Assembly: GCA_964556755.1 (NCBI GenBank)
Contig: CAZKXI010000004.1
Location: 62,001-126,000 of the forward strand
From: UBA4085 sp964556755
GTDB taxonomy: Bacteria; Acidobacteriota; Aminicenantia; Aminicenantales; UBA4085
Length of the DNA: 64,000 bases
Reading direction: 5' to 3'
The stretch's first letter is position 1. Every line of letters begins with the position of its first letter. Below, in pieces: positions 23,052 to 31,314 of the stretch. The position numbers and the translations under genes were made by a program. The notes under the pieces are model-generated. The model was not told where the DNA came from. It made no database searches and saw only the letters and a program-made list of their open reading frames with translations.

Positions 23052-24623
23052 ATGGACTCTCGTAACGACTCGCCCTTCGCTCTCAGCAACCCCTTGAACG
23101 TGCTTTTGGACAAATCCTCCGCGAGCTTCACCCGGTCCGACTTCCTGCGGATCATCCGGGCCAAAGGCTTGGAGCGGATCACCTTCCACTACACCGCTCT
23201 GGACGGCAAGCTCAAGGAGCTGAAGATCCCGGTGACCGACGCCGCCCAGGCCGACGCCATCCTGGCCGAGGGCGAGCGGGCCGACGGCTCGTCCCTGTTC
23301 AAGGGCATGATCGACGCCGCCGTCTCCGACGTCTATGTCGTGCCGGATTACCGGACCGCCTTCCTCAACCCCTTCGACGACAAGAGCCTGGACTTCGTCT
23401 GCCGCTACCTGACGAGCGACGGCCGCCTGGCCGCCTTCACTCCCGACAACATCCTGGCCCGGGCCGAGGCCCGCTTCCGCGACAGGACCGGGCTGCAGAT
23501 GAAGGCCATGGGCGAGCTGGAGTTCTTCCTCATGAGCGAGAGGAACGGCGGCATCTACCCCGGCCAGAAGCAGCAGGGCTACCACGGCGCGCTGCCGTTC
23601 ATCAAGAGCGGGCCGATCCTCAACGAGATGGTCCGCCATATCGCCCAGATCACCGGCGCCGTCAAGTACGCCCACAGCGAGGTCGGCTTCATCGACAGCG
23701 TCCGCAGCGACCTGGACGAGATCAAGGACCGCCGGGGCGAGCAGCTGGAGATCGAGCTGCAGACCCGGCCGGTCGTCGAGATGGGCGACGCGATCGTCCT
23801 GGCCCGCTGGATCATCCGCAACGTGGCCTTCCAGCACGGCTGCGTGGCCACCTTCACGCCCAAGCTCGAAGAGGGAGTGGCCGGCAACGGCTTCCACTTC
23901 CATATGGAGCTGGCCCGGGACGGCGTCTCGATCATGACCGGTCCCGACGGGACGCTGAGCCAGGAGGCCCGGCGCCTGATCGGCGGCCTCTGCGAATACG
24001 CCGACAGCTTGACGGCCTTCGGCAACACGGTCTCCTCGGCCTACCTCCGGCTCATTCCCAACCAGGAGGCCCCGACCCGGGTCTGCTGGAGCGACCTCAA
24101 CCGGAGCGCCATGATCCGGGTCCCGCTGGGATGGACCAATCTCCGCCACCTCGGACGCGCGGTCAACCCGGGCGACACCGAAGCCTACACGGCCTCGGGC
24201 AGCCGCCAGACGGTCGAGCTTCGCTCTCCCGACGGCAGCGCCATCACCCACCTCCTGCTGGCCGGCTTGGTCATGGCCGCTGACTGGGCCTTTCAGGACA
24301 ACCGGACTCTCTTCGGCGATGGCGGCCCCCTGGAGCTGGCCGAGCGCCTCTACGTCAAAGGCAACATCCACACCGATCCGGAGCTGGTCCAGCGCCTGCC
24401 GAAGCTCCCCGCCAGCTGCGTCGAGTCGGCCCGCCTCCTGAACCAGAAGAGGGAGCTCTATGAGCGGGACGGCGTCTTCCCGCCGGCCGTCATCGACTAC
24501 GTCATCCGGCTGCTGCAGAAGGAGAAGGACGAGGACATGAACGTCCGGCTGTCCGATCTGCCGGCCGACGACCGCCTTCACGAGACCCGCCGGATCATGC
24601 ACAAGGACCTCCACCGGCACTGA
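23052..24623 (+). CDS. Glutamine synthetase family protein (divergent)
   Basis: 523 residues. Main GS landmarks are present: GERADGSSLFKGM for the GxxxDGSSxxG segment, MGELEFFL for the first catalytic Glu pair, GNGFHFHMEL for the GNGxHxH loop, and SAYLRLIPNQEAP followed by WSDLNRSAMIRVP. Extra length and the unusual order LEIELQTRPVVEMGD in place of the classical EVxxxQxE region set it apart from GlnA-I. It may be a gamma-glutamyl-amine ligase or another GS-like enzyme rather than housekeeping GlnA. AAGGAG precedes the start. The URO-D-like gene follows 19 bases later and is probably co-transcribed. Confidence 0.82.
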   Translation: MDSRNDSPFALSNPLNVLLDKSSASFTRSDFLRIIRAKGLERITFHYTALDGKLKELKIPVTDAAQADAILAEGERADGSSLFKGMIDAAVSDVYVVPDYRTAFLNPFDDKSLDFVCRYLTSDGRLAAFTPDNILARAEARFRDRTGLQMKAMGELEFFLMSERNGGIYPGQKQQGYHGALPFIKSGPILNEMVRHIAQITGAVKYAHSEVGFIDSVRSDLDEIKDRRGEQLEIELQTRPVVEMGDAIVLARWIIRNVAFQHGCVATFTPKLEEGVAGNGFHFHMELARDGVSIMTGPDGTLSQEARRLIGGLCEYADSLTAFGNTVSSAYLRLIPNQEAPTRVCWSDLNRSAMIRVPLGWTNLRHLGRAVNPGDTEAYTASGSRQTVELRSPDGSAITHLLLAGLVMAADWAFQDNRTLFGDGGPLELAERLYVKGNIHTDPELVQRLPKLPASCVESARLLNQKRELYERDGVFPPAVIDYVIRLLQKEKDEDMNVRLSDLPADDRLHETRRIMHKDLHRH

Positions 24624-24642
24624 GCCGGGGGAAGAGAGCCCC

Positions 24643-25698
24643 GTGGGCCGCGACGCGATGACTCCGCTCGAGCGTTGGCAGGCGGTCCTGCGGCGGGAGA
24701 AGCCCGACCGCATCCCGATGGACTACTGGTCCACGCCCGAGTTCGACGCCAAGCTGGCGGCCGGGCTCGGATGCGCCACCAAGGCCGAGGCGCTCCGCAG
24801 GCTGGGCGTCGACTTCGTGGTGGCGCCCAAGCCCGTCTACGGCGGTCCGGCTTTGCCGCCACGGACCGATGTCTTCGGCTGCGGCTACGCCGACGCGGAC
24901 TACGGGACGGGCCTCTACGACGAGTGCGTCACCCACCCCCTGGCCGGCTTCGACTCGGTCGAGGCTATCGAGCGCGGCTTCCGCTGGCCCGATCCCGACT
25001 GGTGGGACTATGGGACCATCGCCGACCAGCTCGTCGGGGGAGAGGACCACCCCGTTCGGGGCGGCGGCTCGGAGCCTTTCCTGACCTACAAGAACCTCCG
25101 CGGCCAGGAGCAGGCCCTCATCGATCTGGTCGAGAATCCCGAGATCGTCCGCTACGCCCTGGGCCGCCTGTTCGACCTGGAGTACGAGAACACCCGCCGC
25201 ATCCTGGAGAGAATCCCCGGCCGGGTCACCTTCTGCTACATCGCGGAGGACCTGGGCGGCCAGACCGACCTGATGATCTCGGTCCGCCATATCCGCGAGT
25301 TCCTGCTGCCGGGGATGAAGCGGATGATCGACCTGGCCCACCAGGCCGGGGCCATCGCCTTCCACCACGACGACGGCAATTGCCGGCGCATCCTGCCCGA
25401 CCTCATCGGCCTGGGCATCGACCTGCTCAATCCCATCCAGTGGCGCTGCCCCGGGATGGAGCGGGAAGGGCTGAAGCGGGACTTCGGGGACAAAGTCATC
25501 TTCCACGGCGGCGTGGACAACCAGTGGACCCTGCCCTTCGGCACCGTCGAGGATGTCCGCCGGGAGGTGGCCGAGAACATCGCCGTCCTGGGCCGGGGCG
25601 GCGGCTACATCCTCGCTCCCTGCCACAACATCCAGGCCCTGACGCCGGTCGAAAACGTGGTGGCCATGTACCAGGCCGGGATCGAGCTCGGCCGCTAG
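24643..25698 (+). CDS. Uroporphyrinogen decarboxylase-family protein (probable methyltransferase-type)
   Basis: 351 residues, starting at a GTG with GGGGAAGAG upstream; an ATG five codons later is possible. The TIM barrel opens with MTPLERWQAVLRREKPDRIP, the N-terminus of the URO-D/MtaA-like branch used by corrinoid-dependent methyltransferases, not that of HemE. Typical later segments are FHHDDGNCRRILPDLIGLGI, VIFHGGVDNQWTLPFGTVED and GGYILAPCHNIQ. His, Asp and Cys residues in these loops could bind a metal. No corrinoid protein is nearby, so the substrate is unknown. It follows the GS-like gene and converges on the xylulokinase operon. Confidence 0.82.
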   Translation: MGRDAMTPLERWQAVLRREKPDRIPMDYWSTPEFDAKLAAGLGCATKAEALRRLGVDFVVAPKPVYGGPALPPRTDVFGCGYADADYGTGLYDECVTHPLAGFDSVEAIERGFRWPDPDWWDYGTIADQLVGGEDHPVRGGGSEPFLTYKNLRGQEQALIDLVENPEIVRYALGRLFDLEYENTRRILERIPGRVTFCYIAEDLGGQTDLMISVRHIREFLLPGMKRMIDLAHQAGAIAFHHDDGNCRRILPDLIGLGIDLLNPIQWRCPGMEREGLKRDFGDKVIFHGGVDNQWTLPFGTVEDVRREVAENIAVLGRGGGYILAPCHNIQALTPVENVVAMYQAGIELGR

Positions 25699-25723
25699 GC
25701 GGCGCGGGCCGGGAGCCGACGTC

Positions 25724-27223
25724 TCATCGCCCTTCGACGAAGCGGGGCGCCAGGGTCTTCCAGAGCGCGTTGTACCGGTCCTGGACCTCGGAGTAGAGGC
25801 GAGTCCGGGACGCGTCCGGCTCGGCCCGCGACTCCTCCAAACGGATCCAGGAGGCGGCCAGCTCGGCGAGAGAGGCCTTCTCGCCCCGCGCGCTCTTCCA
25901 GCACCACAAGGCCTGCAAGGCGGCGCCCAGGGCGGCGGCCTCCGGCTCGGCCAGGGTGACCACGGGCGCGCCCAGGATGTCGGCGGCCAGGCCGCGCCAG
26001 AAGGCGCTCTTGGCGCCGCCTCCCGTGGCCCGGATCTCCGAAGGCTGCAAGCCCAGCTCGCGCAGCCGGCCGAATCCGTAGCCCAGGTTGAGGAGGGCGC
26101 CTTCCATGACCGCCCGGGTCATGGACTCGGCCCGAAAGCTGGCCCGATTGAGGCCGAAGAAGACGCCCGACGATTCGGGCAGGGGCGGCACCCGCTCGCC
26201 GTCGATGAACGGCAGGAACAGGAGGCCGTCCGCTCCGGCCGGGGCCCGGGCGGCCAGGACATCGCGGGCCTCGCTGTCGATGGCCAGCAGGCCCTTCCAC
26301 AGCTCGGTGGCGTTGGTCACGTTCATGGTGCAGAGCAGGGGCAGCCAGCCGCCGGTGCTGTCGCAGAAGGCGGCGATCTCTCCCTGCGGGTCCTCGAAGG
26401 GATGATCGAAGTAGGAGTAGATCGTGCCGGACGTGCCCAGGCTGAGGGTGCAGACGCCCGGCGCGACGTTGCCCGTCCCGATGGCGCCCATCATGTTGTC
26501 GCCGCCGCCCGAGGCGACGAGAACGTCCTTGAAGCCGAAGCCGGCGGCGAAATCGGGCTTCATCCGGCCGGCCGGCGCGGACGGGTGATCCAGGGCCGGA
26601 AGCATGCCGGCCAGGGAGGCGTCGACGGCGGCGACGGCCTCTTCATGCCAGCGCCGGAGGCGGATGTCCATCAGGCCGGTGCCCGAGGCGTCCCCGTACT
26701 CCATCCGCGCCTCTCCGGTCATGACGAAGTTGAGGTAGTTGTGGGGCAGGAGGACGGTGGCCAGGCGGGCGAAGCGATCGGGCTCGCGGCGCTTGAGCCA
26801 GAGGATCTTGGACGCCGTGAAGCCCACGGCCAGGCTCAGGCCGAGCTTGTCGCGGAAAGCGGCCGGCCCGCCCAGGGCGGCGACGATCTCCTCGGCCTCG
26901 GCCACGGTCGAGGTGTCGTTCCACAGCTTGGCCGGCCGAAGCGGGACACCGTCCCGGCCCAGGGGGACGAAGCCGTGCTGCTGACCGGAGACGCCGATGG
27001 CGGCGACCCGGGCCGGATCGATCGACGCTTCGCGCAGCGCGGCAGCCAGGGCCTCGCGCAGGGCCGCCACCCAGGTTGCCGGGTCCTGCTCGCTATGGCC
27101 CGGCGGGAGGCCTCCGATCATGGCGTGAGCACTCTGGCCGCGGCCCAGGACCTTCCCGCTTCCCCCCTCGACGACCAGGACCTTGGTGCTCTGCGTGCCG
27201 CTGTCGACGCCGATGACGATCAT
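25724..27223 (-). CDS. xylB: Xylulokinase (FGGY family)
   Basis: 499 residues, normal XylB length. The N-terminal ATPase domain starts MIVIGVDSGTQSTKVLVVE and holds GHSEQDPATW and ISGQQHG-like GVSGQQHGFVPL. The C-terminal domain has ASGGGDNMMGAIGTG (catalytic Asp region) and RATGGGAKSAFWRGLAADIL. It phosphorylates D-xylulose to xylulose-5-phosphate, although substrate range in FGGY kinases is broad. Its start overlaps the end of the PIG-L gene by four bases, so it is the last gene of the minus-strand carbohydrate operon 25.7-33.1 kb. Confidence 0.9.
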   Translation of the reverse strand: MIVIGVDSGTQSTKVLVVEGGSGKVLGRGQSAHAMIGGLPPGHSEQDPATWVAALREALAAALREASIDPARVAAIGVSGQQHGFVPLGRDGVPLRPAKLWNDTSTVAEAEEIVAALGGPAAFRDKLGLSLAVGFTASKILWLKRREPDRFARLATVLLPHNYLNFVMTGEARMEYGDASGTGLMDIRLRRWHEEAVAAVDASLAGMLPALDHPSAPAGRMKPDFAAGFGFKDVLVASGGGDNMMGAIGTGNVAPGVCTLSLGTSGTIYSYFDHPFEDPQGEIAAFCDSTGGWLPLLCTMNVTNATELWKGLLAIDSEARDVLAARAPAGADGLLFLPFIDGERVPPLPESSGVFFGLNRASFRAESMTRAVMEGALLNLGYGFGRLRELGLQPSEIRATGGGAKSAFWRGLAADILGAPVVTLAEPEAAALGAALQALWCWKSARGEKASLAELAASWIRLEESRAEPDASRTRLYSEVQDRYNALWKTLAPRFVEGR

Positions 27224-28062
27224 GGCTTCCGTCCTTGTCCGCCCATGGCGGCCAGCTGGCGCCGGTAGGCCGAGAAGTCGATGGGCTTGCGGACGTCGTA
27301 AGCCCGGAAGAGCTCCAGGCGGCCGCCGTCGACCTTGCGGTCATTGCGCCGAGCGGAGACCGTCCCGCTCATGATCAGGCTTTGCGAGGCGAAGGCGGCC
27401 AGGCTCTCGCGGACCCGGGACTCGGTCGCTTCGTCGGCCAAGATGCCTTTGTCGGCGGCCGGCCGAGACGGATCGTCCGGCGGCTCGAAGTCGGACCAGA
27501 CCGAGTAGGCCAGCCACGTCTTGGCGGCGAAGGGCTCGCCGAGATCGGCCAGGATGGGATCGCCGGCTTGCGGCGCCGTGGTGATAGCGTGGAGGAAGAC
27601 GGCCGTATGGTCGGCGTGCTCGAAGTTCCCGCTGCTGAAGACGATGCGGCTGATGCGGTGGAGCCGCAGGCGGGCGACCAGGCGGTCGAAGAGGCTCGAT
27701 CCCAGAGGGCCCGGCTCGCGGACCAGGGTCGCCAGGAGAGCGAAGTCGGGAACGTCGAAGGAAGCGATGTTCTCTCCGGGAACGCCGAGAAGTTGATAGG
27801 CCCGCCGCGTCTCGGCGCGGCGAACCTCGACGATGCCGGCTTTGGCCCCGACCGTCGAATAGCCGGCGTCGCCGCGGCAGAAGACCCAGACATGGGGGAT
27901 GCCGCCGCGCTCCGCAACGGCCCGCAGGAGATAGCCGGCGCCCAAGGCGACGTCGTCATCGTGCGGGGAGAGGAAGGCGACGTTCTCGCCCTCTTGCCAG
28001 CCGGGAAAGAGGAGGCTCAAGTCCCGGCCGCGGCGGCCGGCGGCGAAGTCGATGAACTCCAT
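27220..28062 (-). CDS. PIG-L/LmbE family deacetylase-like protein
   Basis: 280 residues. The zinc-site motif reads SPHDDDVALGAG where the family usually has HPDDE, and the second site reads FEHADHTAV for HxDH. Metal ligands His and Asp are kept, but the Glu after the Asp pair is Val. The family removes N-acetyl groups from sugars or cofactors such as GlcNAc-inositol. There is no signal peptide, so it acts in the cytoplasm. It overlaps both neighbours by one to four bases (xylB after, the secreted unknown protein before), so all are co-translated. The substrate may be an acetylated amino sugar from the polysaccharide handled by this locus (inference). Confidence 0.8.
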   Translation of the reverse strand: MEFIDFAAGRRGRDLSLLFPGWQEGENVAFLSPHDDDVALGAGYLLRAVAERGGIPHVWVFCRGDAGYSTVGAKAGIVEVRRAETRRAYQLLGVPGENIASFDVPDFALLATLVREPGPLGSSLFDRLVARLRLHRISRIVFSSGNFEHADHTAVFLHAITTAPQAGDPILADLGEPFAAKTWLAYSVWSDFEPPDDPSRPAADKGILADEATESRVRESLAAFASQSLIMSGTVSARRNDRKVDGGRLELFRAYDVRKPIDFSAYRRQLAAMGGQGRKP

Positions 28063-29648
28063 CACAGGACTCTCAGCGGCGCCAGGAGTCGCTTCCGCAA
28101 GGCGTCGAGCTCGGCCGGGGTTCCCGGCTCCCAGCGGGCGATGCGGTAGGCGTTCTTCTCGTAGAACAGGCTTCCGGCCGGCAGGGCCGTCAGGGTCGTG
28201 CTGGTGGCGAACTCGCCCCAAGTGTAGAGCCAGGGGCGGACCCAATAGACGTAGTCGGCGTCGGAGGGAGCGTAGAAGTAGGTCCCGGCCTTGAGGGGCA
28301 TGACGCCGCCCACGTCGAGGTTGCTGGCGGAGGCCTCCAGGCGCAGGCTGAAGAAGCCGTAGCCTTTCCCGCTGTGGACCAGGCCGACCCATTCCGGTTC
28401 CGCGGGCGCGATGTGGGCCAGGCCGTGGGGCCTTCCCGGCATCTCCTTCAGCGGCTCACGGACGACGGTCCCGTCCGGAAGCTTGTAGACGATCGTGTCG
28501 AAGAGCTCCTTGGAGAGGACCATCTCGTCGTTGCGCAGGGCCACGACGCCGAGGTCCTTGTCGACCCGGGTTCTCGTCTCGGCGATGAAGTGGGACGCGC
28601 CCTTCTCCAGGGTGTACTTGACCTCCAGGAAGACGTCCCGGATGCGGGGCATCGGGCCCTTGCGGGCGTTGAGATAGACCAGGGGGCCCTCGATCTCGGC
28701 GGCGGACTGGGGCGGCTTCCAGTCGAAGGAATGGTCCCAGGCGATGCCCGGCGTGAAGACGTCGGGATTCCAGTGGATGACGCCGGCCTTGTTCGAGAGC
28801 TTGATCCCGGTCTCCCGGTCCTCGATGGTCAGGATCTGGCCGCTCTGGGGGCTGAAGGCCAGGGCCAGCTTCTCTCCCGTGACGGTCTTGCCCAAGCCTT
28901 CGCCCGCGATTTCGAACGCCGGCTGAAGAAGAGGGCCGGGATCGGCCGCGAAGACCCGCAGGAGCTTCTCTTCCCGGGCGGCGGCGTCGACGGGCACCGC
29001 CAGCACGACGGTCCGAGTGCGGGGATGAGTCTTCGCTTGGGAATCGGTCGGCGTGGAATCCCGGCTGTCGATGATCTGGCCGGGCAGGCGGCGATCCCCG
29101 TCAAAGACCGCGATCTCCTCGACGGGGAGCCGGCCCAGGGGCGCCGTCACGGTCAGGTAGACGATCTCGCCGCGGCGGGCGATCCCGGCCGTCTCGCGGA
29201 CGGAGAAAGCCTGGGCGTATCCTTCCTTGGCCGAGAGAGGGACGCCTCCGGCCGCGGGGGACGTGCCTTCCAGGGGCAGAAGCTTGGGCCCCTCGGCGGG
29301 ATCCTCGGCGACATGGAGGAAGACCCGGTAGCGGGTCTTGGGCCGCCAAGCATAGCGCAGCCGGACCTCATAGGCGCCCGGGGCGAGGATCTTGGACGTG
29401 TCCACCGGCTTGCCGCCTTGCAGGACCTGGACATCCGGCCAGGGATTTCCCTCGGGGATGTCGACGTCGAAGACGCGGAAGACCGGGCTCTTGACCTCGA
29501 AGACGGCTTTGATGAAATAGAAAGGCTCGGCCGGGGTCGGGGCTTGGAAGGCCAGCGGGATAGGGGCCGGGCGCGAGTTTCCGAGCGCCGGCATCGCCGG
29601 CCCGGCGGCGAGCATGATCAGGGCCAGGACGAAAAAGGATTTTCTCAT
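28062..29648 (-). CDS. Secreted protein of unknown family, paralogue of the 31.3-33.1 kb protein
   Basis: 528 residues with a signal peptide (about 1-23). I do not recognise the family. The mature protein opens with AEPFYFIKAVFEV and is beta-rich; a central block, GLGKTVTGEKLALAFSPQSG, then VIHWNPDVFTPGIAWDHSFD, recurs in the 579-residue protein encoded by the same operon (VHWNPDVYSPPHAWYHVSDW). Trp, His and Asp residues in this block suggest a carbohydrate-binding or catalytic cleft. GGAGAGG precedes the ATG, which lies 18 bases after a T run that ends inverted-repeat copy C. It overlaps the PIG-L gene by one base. A new CAZyme or a polysaccharide-binding role fits the neighbourhood, but nothing proves it. 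Confidence 0.75.
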   Translation of the reverse strand: MRKSFFVLALIMLAAGPAMPALGNSRPAPIPLAFQAPTPAEPFYFIKAVFEVKSPVFRVFDVDIPEGNPWPDVQVLQGGKPVDTSKILAPGAYEVRLRYAWRPKTRYRVFLHVAEDPAEGPKLLPLEGTSPAAGGVPLSAKEGYAQAFSVRETAGIARRGEIVYLTVTAPLGRLPVEEIAVFDGDRRLPGQIIDSRDSTPTDSQAKTHPRTRTVVLAVPVDAAAREEKLLRVFAADPGPLLQPAFEIAGEGLGKTVTGEKLALAFSPQSGQILTIEDRETGIKLSNKAGVIHWNPDVFTPGIAWDHSFDWKPPQSAAEIEGPLVYLNARKGPMPRIRDVFLEVKYTLEKGASHFIAETRTRVDKDLGVVALRNDEMVLSKELFDTIVYKLPDGTVVREPLKEMPGRPHGLAHIAPAEPEWVGLVHSGKGYGFFSLRLEASASNLDVGGVMPLKAGTYFYAPSDADYVYWVRPWLYTWGEFATSTTLTALPAGSLFYEKNAYRIARWEPGTPAELDALRKRLLAPLRVL

Positions 29649-29665
29649 CGCGACCTCTCCTTTTC

Positions 29666-29885
29666 AAAAAGCCCTGCGCCCGATTCCGGGAAGAGCGGTT
29701 CGGGACATCGTCCCGGCTGCTTGGTTGAGCCTGCATCCGAGTCCTGATCGGATCGCGGAATGCTGGCTTGATCTTGTCGGTCGCACTCCACCAAGGGACG
29801 GACGACACGGGCTCAACCGGCGCTTTTCCGCCGTTGGCCGATCTCCCGAACCGCTTGGCCTTCCCGGAATTTGGCCAAAAACCTC
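29666..29885. repeat. Large inverted-repeat element, copy C
   Basis: About 220 bases. Its minus strand aligns with the plus strand of copy A through GCGGTTCGGG, GCGCCGGTTGAGCCC and AGGCTCAACCAAGCAGCCG, and ends in TTTTT (29670-29666 on the minus strand). The arms carry TTCCCGGAA cores near both ends (29681-29690 and 29861-29869). It lies between the degenerate M24 gene and the secreted unknown gene, both on the minus strand, so its T run falls just before a downstream start codon. Confidence 0.85.
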
Positions 29886-29904
29886 TGAAGTGGGACTCAT
29901 TCCC

Positions 29905-31314
29905 TTATCTCCGACGCGTCCGCTGCGAAGCGCCCGCCCCCGAAACGGGTCCGGGCCAAGGCCGGTGATAGGGATGGACGGCTTCGGCGGGGATCTCGGC
30001 CCGGTCTCCGCCGGCCCAGGGCTGGACGTCGAGCGGCATCCGATTGAAGACGCCGACGCGGCGGCCGGACTTCCAGAATCCGTCCTCGATGACGGCATAC
30101 TCGACGGGAAAGACGAGCCGGCGGCGATCGTCGAAGCCCAGGAAGGCGACGTCGATCATGAGAGCCGCGCGGCGGCCGAGCGGCTCGTCACTGTAGGGCG
30201 TCACCGCCCCGAATCCCTCCTGGCATTCGGAGCAGCCGGTGTTGTGGATGAAGGTGTAGGGCTCGCGGGGCGTGCGCAGGCGGCCGCGCAGGTCCTTGAG
30301 CGCCGCGCCCGCCAGATAGGCCTTCCCGGCTTCGTCGATGGAGCGGGAGGGGAGGCCGAGGGACGCGGCCCGAACGGTGGACGCCCAGACCGCGTGGTAG
30401 AGGCCGCGCAGCGCCGCCAGGAACTGGTCCTCGGCGAAGGTCCTCTCGGCGCCGGCCTTGACCGTGCGGCGCACGACCCCGTGATAGCCCAGGAAGGAGG
30501 GGCTGACGCCCAGCGAGACCATCTCGCCGCGGCGGATGACCCGGTTGGTGGCCGGGCCGATGACGCTGCGCCCCCGCGGGCCGGAGGAGACGATGGTCGG
30601 AAAGCCGGTCCGGCCCGCTCCCAGCCGCTTCATGATGTAGTCGCCCACGGCGGCGACGTCGAGCTCCCGGGCCCCCGGCCGGACCGCGGCCAGCATGCCC
30701 AGCAGGGCCGCGTCGGCGATCCGGGCGGCCGCGCCGATGAGCTCGATCTCGCGCTCGGACTTCTCGTACTTCAGACGCTGCAGGAGTCCGGGATCGAAGA
30801 CGACGTTGTTGGCCCCCAGCCGGCCCTGCAGCATCAGGACGTGGTCGTGGGGGACGGCCTGGCTCTCCGAGGCGATGGCCAGACGGAGGGGACGGCCCGG
30901 CCCGGCGGGGACGAGCGAGGCGATGGCCTCGTCGAGCGTCCCGAAGCGGGCGAAGCGGTAGTCCTCATCGGAGATCTGGAGCTCGCGCAGGAGGGCCACC
31001 TTGACCTTGGACGCCCGGACGCAGTCCTCGATGACATGGCCGCCTTCGGATCCGGCCAGGGCCAGCGGTCGGCCCGAGCGGGGGACCAGGACGCCGTATC
31101 GCTCGATGATCGGGTCGTAGATGCCGGCCAGCCAGGCGGCATCGGAGCGGTCGAGCTCGGAGCCCGCGGCGTAGAGGAGGTCGTAGCCCTTGGCGGCCAT
31201 GGCCTTCTGAGCCCTGGCCCAGCGATCGCGGAACTCGGAGGACGTGACGCCCCGCGCCCGGTCGATGAGCGGCGCCTGCCGGGCGACGATCTCATCCGCC
31301 AGCCGGAGGCTCAT
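29905..31314 (-). CDS. M24-fold protein with degenerate metal site
   Basis: 469 residues; overall M24 architecture (creatinase-like N-terminal domain to about residue 175, then the pita-bread domain starting LKYEKSEREIELIGAAARIA). The usual first Asp of the DxG segment falls on Gly269 (GEMVSLGVSPSF) and the second, of the DxTRT segment, on Val280 (GYHGVVRRT). A His (FIHNTG) and a late Glu (YAVIED) remain. It therefore should not bind two metals like Xaa-Pro peptidases; creatinase, which also lacks metals, is a precedent within the fold. No signal peptide. It overlaps the following secreted-protein gene by four bases inside the carbohydrate operon. Its job there is unknown. Confidence 0.8.
   Translation of the reverse strand: MSLRLADEIVARQAPLIDRARGVTSSEFRDRWARAQKAMAAKGYDLLYAAGSELDRSDAAWLAGIYDPIIERYGVLVPRSGRPLALAGSEGGHVIEDCVRASKVKVALLRELQISDEDYRFARFGTLDEAIASLVPAGPGRPLRLAIASESQAVPHDHVLMLQGRLGANNVVFDPGLLQRLKYEKSEREIELIGAAARIADAALLGMLAAVRPGARELDVAAVGDYIMKRLGAGRTGFPTIVSSGPRGRSVIGPATNRVIRRGEMVSLGVSPSFLGYHGVVRRTVKAGAERTFAEDQFLAALRGLYHAVWASTVRAASLGLPSRSIDEAGKAYLAGAALKDLRGRLRTPREPYTFIHNTGCSECQEGFGAVTPYSDEPLGRRAALMIDVAFLGFDDRRRLVFPVEYAVIEDGFWKSGRRVGVFNRMPLDVQPWAGGDRAEIPAEAVHPYHRPWPGPVSGAGASQRTRRR

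Noticed and set aside
21600..24713. 1037-residue minus-strand open frame opposite namZ and the GS-like gene
   Set aside because: High GC leaves few stop codons in antisense frames. The translation has no recognisable domain and lies fully opposite two clear genes.
24643..25698. HemE (haem biosynthesis)
   Set aside because: The N-terminus and motifs fit the MtaA/URO-D-like branch, and no other haem genes are present.
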